From Lamprocystis purpurea (lineage in GTDB: Bacteria; Pseudomonadota; Gammaproteobacteria; Chromatiales; Chromatiaceae): a stretch of DNA of 9,418 nt. The stretch's first letter is position 1; the number at the start of each line of letters is the position of its first letter. Made by a program: the position numbers and the translations under genes. The notes beneath the pieces were generated by a model. It did not search any database, was not told the DNA's origin, and saw only the letters and a list, made by a program, of their open reading frames with translations. Of the stretch, positions 1 through 5,720 are shown piece after piece. The stretch covers positions 1 through 9,418 of the forward strand of contig DYRB01000091.1 in the NCBI GenBank assembly GCA_020718945.1, written 5' to 3'.

Positions 1-87
1 CACGGTGTTTCCGGCCGCTGCGCCGGGTGTTGGTCTCAAATTTGGAATTGCTGACAACCCCCAAACCCGGACCTCCCACCCCGTTCT

Positions 88-109
88 CGGTTATGCTTGC
101 GCGCCACGC
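88..109 (+). promoter_or_regulatory. Promoter-like -10 block upstream of dacB
   Basis: A TATGCT hexamer at 92-97 lies within a 22-base block that matches the block upstream of pilT (3339-3360) at 18 positions. The core shared word is CGGTTATNCTTGC. A transcript starting about 7 bases past the hexamer would begin near 104, which excludes the TTG start at 97 and leaves a leader of about 20 or 56 bases to ATG 124 or 160. No good -35 box lies 16-18 bases upstream (the CTGACA at 51-56 is too far), so the call is tentative. Confidence 0.35.
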
Positions 110-159
110 CCGCCCCGGGTCCCATGCAACCTGCCAGCCCCGCCCTACGGATTCGCCAG

Positions 160-1419
160 ATGTCCCCAAAGCCCCAGTGCCCCAGGCCGCCGCGTCGCGC
201 CCTGATCCCCCTCGTCGGTGTCCTCACCGCCGCCCTGGCCCTCGCCGGCCCGGTCCCGGCGGCTGCCGAGGGGTCTGCCGTCGCCCGCGCCCTGGCCCTG
301 CCCTCGGCCAGTCTGCTGGTGGAGGAGGGCGGCAAGCCGGTCATCGCCCATCAGGCCGACAGGCCCATGATGCCGGCCTCGACCATGAAGGTCCTCACCG
401 CTCTGGCCGCCATCAAGCGCTGGGGGCTCGACCACCGCTTCGAGACCAAACTGCTGCGCGACGGCGAGGGGCGGCTCTGGGTGCAGGGGGCCGGCGATCC
501 CTATCTGGTCTCCGAGGAACTGGACCTGATGGCCCGGGCGGTGCGCGCCGCCGGGGTGACTAGCCTGGCCGGGGTCGGGGCGGACGACAGCCTGTTCGCC
601 CCGACCCTGGACATCCCCGGGCGCTCGGCCAGCAATAACCCCTATGACGCCCCCGTCACCGCCCTGGCTGCCAATTTCAATACCCTGAATCTGAAGGTCA
701 AGGGCGGTGCCGTGGCGAGCGCCGAGCCCCAGACCCCCCTGACGGCCACAGCCCAGCGCCTGGGCCAGTCCATGGGCGGCGGGACCCAGAGGGTCAATCT
801 CAAGGACAAGGGCCTGGGGGCGCGCTATTTCGCCGAGGTGCTGAGCGCCAAGCTCGCCGCCAATGGGGTCCAGGTGACCGGCGAGCCGCGGGTCGGACGG
901 GTCCCGGCGGGGGCCAAGCCCCTGCTGACCTATAAGAATTCCCGGGACCTGAGGGCCATGCTGGCGCCCATGCTGGAGTACTCCAACAACTTCGTGGCCA
1001 ATGGGCTCTTCCTGAAGCTCGCCGACCGGGGAGACGGCGGGCCCATCACCATCGCGGCGGCCCAGCAGTCCATGGCGCGCTGGATCGACAAGGAATTCCG
1101 CTGGCGCGACTACCGGGTGGAGGACGGGGCCGGGCTGTCCCGGGGCAATCGCCTGAGCGCCCGGCAGTTGGTGGAGGTGCTGGACGCCTTCGCCCCCTAT
1201 CGCAGCCTGCTGCCGCGCCAGGGCGACCAAGTCATGGCCAAGACCGGGACCCTGACCGGCGTCAGTTCCTATGCGGGCTATGTCAGCCGCGACGGGCGCT
1301 GGACGCCCTTCGCCCTGCTCATCAACCAGGCGGTGGATGCCGGCCTGCGCAAGCAGGTGGCCGCGGACCTGGCCCGCGCCCCGAGCCTCCGGGCCCTGTG
1401 CTCGGGGGCGTCCTGCTAG
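160..1419 (+). CDS. dacB: D-alanyl-D-alanine carboxypeptidase/endopeptidase, PBP4 family (peptidase S13)
   Basis: Periplasmic low-molecular-weight penicillin-binding protein that removes the terminal D-Ala of peptidoglycan stems and/or cuts peptide cross-links. Counting from the ATG at 160 (419 aa), all three penicillin-binding motifs are present: STMK at 74-77 (nucleophile S74), SNN at 275-277 and KTG at 361-363. The N-terminus is a Sec-type signal: basic PPRR, a Leu/Ala/Val core, and a likely cut after AAA at residue 36. About 200 residues separate the STMK and SNN motifs. This large insertion marks the PBP4/DacB family rather than DacA/DacC, though it looks shorter than in E. coli PBP4. 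Start choice: TTG at 97 and ATG at 124 are also in frame. I prefer 160 because it leaves a normal-length n-region, but no start has a strong Shine-Dalgarno and 124 remains possible. TTG 97 overlaps a promoter-like element. The protease gene follows directly. Confidence 0.93.
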   Translation: MSPKPQCPRPPRRALIPLVGVLTAALALAGPVPAAAEGSAVARALALPSASLLVEEGGKPVIAHQADRPMMPASTMKVLTALAAIKRWGLDHRFETKLLRDGEGRLWVQGAGDPYLVSEELDLMARAVRAAGVTSLAGVGADDSLFAPTLDIPGRSASNNPYDAPVTALAANFNTLNLKVKGGAVASAEPQTPLTATAQRLGQSMGGGTQRVNLKDKGLGARYFAEVLSAKLAANGVQVTGEPRVGRVPAGAKPLLTYKNSRDLRAMLAPMLEYSNNFVANGLFLKLADRGDGGPITIAAAQQSMARWIDKEFRWRDYRVEDGAGLSRGNRLSARQLVEVLDAFAPYRSLLPRQGDQVMAKTGTLTGVSSYAGYVSRDGRWTPFALLINQAVDAGLRKQVAADLARAPSLRALCSGASC

Positions 1420-1434
1420 GTGCGCTCTGTCCCC

Positions 1435-2280
1435 ATGCACACCCCAGCCGCCGCCGGGAGGCGGCCCCGGGCGGCCCTGGCCCTGCTCCTGGCGCCCTTA
1501 CTGGTCCCGGTGCTGGCCGGCTGTGCCGGCGGGCTGGGCGGGGCGGCCCCGGAGCTGGCCGTACCCTATCGCAAGGTGGCGGGCGGCTACCCGTCCCTGG
1601 CCCCGCTGGTGCAGGTGGTGACCCCGGCGGTGGTCAATGTGGCGGTGGAGTCCCAGGTGGCCATCGAGGACCACCCCTTCTACCGCGACCGCAACTTCCG
1701 CAAGTTCATGAAGAAGTTCGATCTGCCCATACCCCAGCCGGGGGAGGTGCAGCATCGCCAGAGCGTGGGCTCCGGGCTCATCGTCGATCCGGCCCGCGGG
1801 CTGGTCCTGACCAACGGCCATGTGGTCGAGGACGGGCGGGACATCACCGTTACCCTCAAGGACAAGCGCAGCTTCAAGGCGACCCTGGTGGGCAAGGACC
1901 CGGGGACGGACCTGGCCATACTGCGCATCCCGCCGGTGGCGGTGCAGGGGCTGGCCTTCGCCAACTCGGACAAGCTGGAGGTGGGGGACTTCGTGCTCGC
2001 CGTCGGCAACCCCTTCGGCATCGGCCAGTCGGTGACCTCCGGGATTGTCAGCGCCCTGGAGCGCAGCGGCGGTGCCGAGGACGGCATGGGCGACCTGATC
2101 CAGACCGACGCCTCCATCAACCCCGGCAACTCCGGCGGCCCCCTGGTCAATCTGGCCGGCGAGGTGGTGGGCATCAGCACCGCCCTGATCGGACCCTCGG
2201 GGGGTAACGTCGGTATCGGCTTTGCGGTCCCCAGCAACATAGCCCGGGGGGCCATGGATCGGGTCGTCGGGTCACGCTGA
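1435..2280 (+). CDS. HtrA/Deg-like trypsin-fold serine protease, predicted lipoprotein without PDZ domain
   Basis: Family S1C serine protease, probably acting in envelope protein quality control. From ATG 1435 (281 aa) a signal peptide ends in lipobox LAGC with the lipidated cysteine at 30. The next residue is Ala, not Asp, so by the E. coli sorting rule it would go to the outer membrane, facing the periplasm. The catalytic triad is intact: H129 in TNGHVVE, D159 in GTDLAIL and S233 in GNSGGPL. The spacings (30 and 74 residues) are nearly those of E. coli DegP. An acidic/aromatic loop around 80-95 resembles the LA loop of Deg proteases. The protein stops just after the GIGFAVPSNIA segment, where DegP/DegQ/DegS would enter the first PDZ domain. 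The permease gene starts 22 bases on, so no PDZ can be hidden in another frame. An in-frame GTG at 1420 touches the dacB stop and is the alternative start; ATG gives the more typical lipoprotein n-region. It is probably co-transcribed with dacB. Confidence 0.9.
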   Translation: MHTPAAAGRRPRAALALLLAPLLVPVLAGCAGGLGGAAPELAVPYRKVAGGYPSLAPLVQVVTPAVVNVAVESQVAIEDHPFYRDRNFRKFMKKFDLPIPQPGEVQHRQSVGSGLIVDPARGLVLTNGHVVEDGRDITVTLKDKRSFKATLVGKDPGTDLAILRIPPVAVQGLAFANSDKLEVGDFVLAVGNPFGIGQSVTSGIVSALERSGGAEDGMGDLIQTDASINPGNSGGPLVNLAGEVVGISTALIGPSGGNVGIGFAVPSNIARGAMDRVVGSR

Positions 2281-2301
2281 CCGCGGTCCGGTCCCTGCCC
2301 C

Positions 2302-3036
2302 GTGCCCGCGGCACTCAGCCCCGCCGAGCTGGCCCTGTGCGCCGGCTTCGTCCTTGGCGCCTACTTCATCCGCGGCATCGTCGGCTTCGGCTCCGGGCTG
2401 ATCGCCGTCCCCCTGCTGGCCCTGGTCCTGCCCCTGTCCCTGGTGGTGCCTACCGTGGCCCTGACCGACTACCTGGCCTCCGCCAGCCAGGGCATCGGCA
2501 GCCGCCGGGACATCGCCTGGCGGGCCCTGGTGCCGCTCCTGCCCTTCATGCTGTTGGGGGTGGGCCTGGCCCTCTACCTGTTCAGCCACCTGGATCCCGG
2601 GCTCTTGACCCAGGCCCTGGGGGTCTTTGTGGTGGCCTATGCCGTCTATACCCTGCTCGACCTGCACCCAGGTCGGGTCGCCCGGCCCCAATGGGCGGCC
2701 CCCCTGGGCGGGCTGGGGGCCCTGATCGGGACCCTGTTCGGCACCGGCGGGCCCTTTTACGTGGCCTACCTCCAGCTCTGGGGCCCGACCAAGGCGCAGT
2801 TCCGCGCTACCGCGGCGACTGTGTTTCTGATCGAGGGCAGCACCCGCATGACCGGCTACCTGGCCGCCGGGTTCTTCACCCGCGACGTACTGCTGCTGTT
2901 TGCCCTGGCGCTGCCCCTCACGGCGCTGGGCCTCTATGCCGGGCACCAGGTACACACCAGCCTGGGGGAGGCGGCCTTTCGTCGGCTCATCGGGGTGCTT
3001 CTGCTGGGGGGCGGGGTGGCTCTGTTGCTGAAGTGA
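2302..3036 (+). CDS. TauE/SafE family (DUF81) membrane permease
   Basis: Integral inner-membrane protein of 244 aa in the TauE/SafE family, whose members move sulfite, sulfonates, sulfoacetate or related anions, usually outward. It is almost entirely hydrophobic, with about seven to eight membrane helices. The two-fold family repeat shows in two glycine-rich motifs: GIVGFGSG at 25-32 near the N-terminus and GTLFGTGGP at 143-151 in the second half. The start is GTG at 2302, 21 bases after the protease stop. I see no other start that keeps the first helix and no clear Shine-Dalgarno, so expression may depend on coupling to upstream translation. The substrate cannot be read from sequence. A role in sulfur metabolism would suit a sulfur-oxidizing host, but that is inference. 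It is the last gene of the envelope block and is followed by a 355-base gap. Confidence 0.88.
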   Translation: MPAALSPAELALCAGFVLGAYFIRGIVGFGSGLIAVPLLALVLPLSLVVPTVALTDYLASASQGIGSRRDIAWRALVPLLPFMLLGVGLALYLFSHLDPGLLTQALGVFVVAYAVYTLLDLHPGRVARPQWAAPLGGLGALIGTLFGTGGPFYVAYLQLWGPTKAQFRATAATVFLIEGSTRMTGYLAAGFFTRDVLLLFALALPLTALGLYAGHQVHTSLGEAAFRRLIGVLLLGGGVALLLK

Positions 3037-3059
3037 GCCGGGGGTTGCATAGTCCCCAA

Positions 3060-3086
3060 CCTGTGCTTCAAGTCCGGAAAGACAGG
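3060..3086 (+). terminator. Weak hairpin downstream of the TauE-like gene
   Basis: CCTGT at 3060-3064 and CTT at 3066-3068 can pair with AAG at 3079-3081 and ACAGG at 3082-3086, leaving one bulged G and a 10-base loop. It begins 23 bases after the permease stop. No T-run follows, only a mixed T/C tract, so it is not a classical intrinsic terminator. At best it is a weak one or a 3' end stabilizer. Confidence 0.2.
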
Positions 3087-3310
3087 GGCTCGTTCCCCCT
3101 TCCTCGCGTCGATTCGCCCAAGCCCGGGAGACCCCCAGGGGTCTGGGCGCGGATGCCCCGGCCACCTGGACCGCTGGCGGACAGGTTGGCGTTGACCCCG
3201 ATCATCACCTCACCGATGGCCTTGCCCAGGGCCTTGCCGAAGGCGGACTGGGTGAAGACGCCGTGGGCGCCCTGTCCGGTGACCGCCATCGGGCCATTGA
3301 GGGTTGGTCC
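3068..3310 (-). pseudogene. Coding-like fragment on the - strand, probable gene remnant of unknown family
   Basis: On the - strand a frame is open from 3310 (just after a TGA at 3311-3313) down to a stop at 3068-3070. Its first ATG is at 3289, giving 73 aa. The 40 codons from 3289 to 3170 end in G or C in all but three cases, matching the codon style of genuine genes in this window, and encode a plausible Gly/Ala-rich stretch including TQSAFGKALGKAIGEVM. Beyond that the protein becomes Gly/Arg/Pro-rich, with atypical codons such as CGA, GGA and TCG, as expected for non-coding readthrough. No Shine-Dalgarno precedes the ATG and the frame is closed by a stop upstream. I read this as the truncated C-terminal part of a lost gene. 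The GKAL-GKAI pattern faintly recalls C-termini of CsgG-like lipoproteins, but too weakly to name a family. A real small gene is less likely. Confidence 0.35.
3129..3144. repeat. Short palindrome AGACCCC-CA-GGGGTCT
   Basis: This is a perfect inverted repeat with 7-base arms and a 2-base centre, in the gap between the permease gene and pilT. As a hairpin it would effectively be a 6-bp stem with a 4-base loop. No T-run follows on either strand. It could be a minor hairpin, a protein-binding site, or chance in GC-rich DNA. Confidence 0.35.
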
Positions 3311-3338
3311 TCAGTCGCCTACCTGACCCCGGCGAATC

Positions 3339-3360
3339 CGGTTATCCTTGCCCGTCCACC
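3339..3360 (+). promoter_or_regulatory. Promoter-like -10 block upstream of pilT
   Basis: A TATCCT hexamer at 3343-3348 sits in a block that matches the one before dacB at 18 of 22 positions. A start near 3355 would give a pilT leader of about 37 bases. CTGACC at 3323-3328 resembles a -35 box but is only 14 bases from the hexamer, too close for a standard sigma-70 promoter. It may be activator-dependent or not a promoter at all. Confidence 0.4.
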
Positions 3361-3372
3361 ACGGGCCCGTCC
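3350..3372. repeat. Overlapping direct and inverted GCCCGT/ACGGGC repeats in the pilT leader
   Basis: GCCCGTCC occurs at 3350-3357 and again at 3365-3372. Between them ACGGGC (3361-3366) is the inverse complement of GCCCGT. The first pair forms a stem with 6-base arms and a 5-base loop, and positions 3361-3370 are a perfect 10-base palindrome. The cluster lies at the expected pilT transcription start and ends 19 bases before the ATG, so it could act as an operator or as alternative leader hairpins. Confidence 0.4.
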
Positions 3373-3391
3373 GTGCCACCTGAGTTGTTAC

Positions 3392-4429
3392 ATGGATATC
3401 GCCGAACTGCTCGCTTTCAGCGTCAAGAACAAGGCATCTGACTTGCACCTGTCCGCCGGCCTGCCACCCATGATCCGGGTGGACGGGGACATGCGGCGCA
3501 TCAACGTACCCCCGCTGGAGCACCGCATGGTGCACTCGCTGGTGTACGACATCATGAACGACAAGCAGCGCAAGGATTACGAGGAGTTCCTGGAGCATGA
3601 CTTCTCCTTCGAGATCCCCGGGGTGGCGCGCTTCCGGGTCAACGCCTTCAACCAGAAGCGCGGCGCGGCGGCGGTGTTCCGGACCATCCCCTCCAAGGTA
3701 CTGACCCTGGAGGAGCTCAAGGCCCCGGAGAGCTTCAAGGACATCGTCAACGTGCCGCGCGGCCTGATCCTGGTCACCGGCCCCACCGGGTCGGGCAAGT
3801 CCACCACCCTGGCGGCGATGATCGACTACCTCAACGACAATGAGTATGCCCACATCCTCACCATCGAGGACCCCATCGAGTTCGTCCATACCAGCAAGAA
3901 GTGCCTGGTCAACCAGCGTGAGGTGCACAAGGACACCCTGGGTTTCAGCGAGGCATTGCGCTCGGCTCTGCGTGAGGACCCGGATATCATCCTGGTAGGC
4001 GAGATGCGTGATCTGGAGACCATCCGATTGGCCCTTACGGCGGCGGAGACGGGGCACCTGGTCTTTGGTACCCTGCACACCACCTCGGCGGCCAAGACCA
4101 TCGACCGTATCGTCGATGTCTTCCCGGCGGCGGAAAAGGAGATGGTCCGCTCCATGCTGTCGGAGTCCCTGCGCTCGGTCATTGCCCAGACCTTGCTGAA
4201 GAAGATCGGCGGCGGGCGCGTCGCCGCCCATGAGATCATGGTCGGTACCCCGGCCATTCGCAACCTGATCCGCGAGGCGAAGATCGCCCAGATGTACTCG
4301 GCCATTCAGACCGGCCAGGCGGTGGGGATGCAGACCCTGGACCAGAACCTCAAGGAGCTGGTGAAGAAGGGGCTGATCACCCGCATGGACGCCAAGACCA
4401 AGGCCCAGAACAAGGACTCGATCGACTGA
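3392..4429 (+). CDS. pilT: Type IV pilus retraction ATPase PilT
   Basis: Cytoplasmic hexameric AAA-type secretion ATPase that works at the inner-membrane base of the type IV pilus and depolymerizes pilin to power retraction, twitching motility and DNA uptake. From ATG 3392 it has 345 aa, the usual PilT length, with the standard N-terminus MDIAELLAFSV. The Walker A motif GPTGSGKST is at 130-138 (K136). The Asp box TIEDPIE is at 157-163. Walker B DIILVGEMRD is at 198-207 (catalytic E204). The His box is at 220-229 (H222, H229). The retraction-specific AIRNLIRE motif is at 288-295. An in-frame ATG at 3263 would add 43 unrelated residues and is rejected. No strong Shine-Dalgarno is seen. pilU follows after 68 bases, the classic pilT-pilU order, and both are probably transcribed together. 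Confidence 0.98.
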   Translation: MDIAELLAFSVKNKASDLHLSAGLPPMIRVDGDMRRINVPPLEHRMVHSLVYDIMNDKQRKDYEEFLEHDFSFEIPGVARFRVNAFNQKRGAAAVFRTIPSKVLTLEELKAPESFKDIVNVPRGLILVTGPTGSGKSTTLAAMIDYLNDNEYAHILTIEDPIEFVHTSKKCLVNQREVHKDTLGFSEALRSALREDPDIILVGEMRDLETIRLALTAAETGHLVFGTLHTTSAAKTIDRIVDVFPAAEKEMVRSMLSESLRSVIAQTLLKKIGGGRVAAHEIMVGTPAIRNLIREAKIAQMYSAIQTGQAVGMQTLDQNLKELVKKGLITRMDAKTKAQNKDSID

Positions 4430-4497
4430 CCTCCTGGGGGCTGGATCTGTGCCACCGCACCGCCGCTGCGCCGACTTGTTACACCAGAGAGTAAGCC

Positions 4498-5634
4498 ATG
4501 GACTTCAAACAACTGCTTGGGTTGATGGTCGAGAAGAAGGCCTCTGACCTCTTCATTACCGCCCACTGGCCGCCCAGCATCAAGGTCGATGGGGTGATCC
4601 GACCGGTGGGGAATACCCCATTGACTTCAGCCGAGTCCCGCGAACTGGTGCTCGGGGTGATGAACGAGAAGCAGCGGGCCGAGTTCGAAGACACCAACGA
4701 ATGCCAGTTCGCCATCGACCCCAGGGGGGTAGGGCGTTTCCGTGTCAGCGCCTTTGTCCAGCGCGACAACGCCGGCATGGTGCTGCGCCGCATCGAGTCG
4801 CGTATCCCCACCCTGGAGGAACTGCGCCTGCCCTCGACATTGCGCGACCTGGGCATGGCCAAGCGCGGCATGGTGGTCTTCGCCGGTGGCACCGGCACCG
4901 GCAAGTCCACCTCCCTGGCAGCCCTGGTGGGCTACCGCAACCGCCACAGCACCGGCCACATCGTTACCATTGAGGACCCGATCGAATACGTCCACGAGCA
5001 CGACGGGTGCATCATCACCCAGCGCGAGGTCGGCGTGGATACCGAATCCTTTGAGGTCGCCCTGCGCAATACCCTGCGCCAGGCCCCGGACGTGATCTTG
5101 ATCGGCGAGATTCGTACCCGCCAGACCCTGGAATACGCCATCGCCTTCTCCGAGACTGGGCACCTGGTTCTGGCTACCCTGCACGCCAACAATGCCAACC
5201 AAGCCCTCGACCGGATGATCAACTTCTACCCGGAAGAGACCCGCAGCCAACTGCTCATGGATCTGTCGCTGAACCTGCGCGGCATCGTCGCCCAGCAATT
5301 GATCGCCCGCAAGACCGGCAAGGGGCGGCGGGCCGTGGTGGAGGTCATGTTCAACACCCCCCTGGTAGCAGAGAGCATCCGCCGGGGAGACATCCAGAAG
5401 ATCAAGGAACTGATGAAGCGCGGCGGCGAGCAGGGAATGACCACCTTCGACCAGTCCCTGTTCCAGCTCTATCAGCAGGGGGAGATCGCCTTTGAGGACG
5501 CCCTCAAGTACGCCGACTCGGCCAACGAGGTGCGGCTCATGATCAAGCTCCAGCCCGGCGGGCCGGATGGGGTCGGCGGCGAGGACGGCAAGCTGGAGGA
5601 TAAGATCTCCCTGGTGGACCGGGACCAGCCCTGA
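4498..5634 (+). CDS. pilU: Type IV pilus retraction ATPase accessory PilU
   Basis: PilT paralogue that supports PilT in pilus retraction. In several species it cannot retract alone but adds force or works through PilT. It has 378 aa, and the N-terminus MDFKQLLGLMVEKKASDLFI is typical. The Walker A motif GGTGTGKST is at 130-138, the Asp box TIEDPIE at 157-163, Walker B VILIGEIR at 199-206 with E204, and the His box residues are H222 and H229. These are the same residue numbers as in PilT, so the two align without net gaps through the nucleotide-binding core. Instead of the AIRNLIRE motif it has a PLVAESIRRGDI segment and a longer acidic tail, as expected for PilU. A GAGAG tract at 4487-4491 lies 6 bases before the ATG. 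The next gene begins 86 bases after the stop. Confidence 0.97.
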   Translation: MDFKQLLGLMVEKKASDLFITAHWPPSIKVDGVIRPVGNTPLTSAESRELVLGVMNEKQRAEFEDTNECQFAIDPRGVGRFRVSAFVQRDNAGMVLRRIESRIPTLEELRLPSTLRDLGMAKRGMVVFAGGTGTGKSTSLAALVGYRNRHSTGHIVTIEDPIEYVHEHDGCIITQREVGVDTESFEVALRNTLRQAPDVILIGEIRTRQTLEYAIAFSETGHLVLATLHANNANQALDRMINFYPEETRSQLLMDLSLNLRGIVAQQLIARKTGKGRRAVVEVMFNTPLVAESIRRGDIQKIKELMKRGGEQGMTTFDQSLFQLYQQGEIAFEDALKYADSANEVRLMIKLQPGGPDGVGGEDGKLEDKISLVDRDQP

Positions 5635-5708
5635 GGCATCGGACCGGAGGGGCTTGGCAGGTGGCGCTCCTTCTCGGTTCAATCGCGATTTCTAGTCTAC
5701 CCGTGGTC

Positions 5709-5713
5709 AGGGA
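5709..5713 (+). promoter_or_regulatory. Ribosome binding site deciding the DUF2157 gene start
   Basis: AGGGA lies 7 bases before ATG 5721. It supports that start over the in-frame upstream ATG at 5661, which would add 20 residues and lacks a comparable site. Confidence 0.6.
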
Positions 5714-5720
5714 TCTGTCG

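Larger units (their letters stand above)
3037..3391. other. Intergenic region between the TauE-like gene and pilT
   Basis: This 355-base stretch has no convincing + strand gene. From left to right it holds a weak hairpin after the permease gene (3060-3086), a short palindrome (3129-3144), a - strand segment with coding-like codon use (about 3170-3289), and the pilT leader with a promoter-like block (3339-3360) and overlapping GCCCGT/ACGGGC repeats (3350-3372). In Pseudomonas the divergent neighbour of pilT is the PLP-binding yggS gene. Here that place is taken by the gene-fragment-like stretch, and no yggS-like sequence is seen. Confidence 0.6.

Noticed and set aside
1..87. Possible end of another gene at the left edge
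   Set aside because: No frame on either strand shows coding-like codon use or family features, and short open frames starting here run into the dacB region out of frame.
97..159. TTG start at 97 for dacB
   Set aside because: It lies inside the -10-like block and would give an unusually long signal n-region. Starts at 124 or 160 are better.
145..1440. Long open frame on the - strand opposite dacB (431 codons)
   Set aside because: High GC leaves few stops in antisense frames. The translation is a Gly/Gln/His/Arg-rich string with no motifs, and dacB has all its catalytic motifs on the + strand.
1398..2207. Overlapping + strand frame of 269 codons across the protease gene
   Set aside because: It is a Gly/Arg/Pro-rich frame-shadow of the protease, which has an intact triad in its own frame.
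2272..3165. - strand open frame opposite the TauE-like gene (297 codons)
   Set aside because: Low-complexity Gln/Gly-rich translation. The + strand product has clear membrane-protein composition and family motifs.
2337..3326. Overlapping + strand frame of 329 codons running from the permease gene into the gap
   Set aside because: Arg/Pro/Gly-rich shadow with no family features. It crosses the permease stop only because stops are rare at this GC content.
4627..5682. - strand open frame opposite pilU (351 codons), and a similar one opposite pilT (3311-4231)
   Set aside because: Both mirror highly conserved ATPase genes and have no recognisable domains or ribosome sites.
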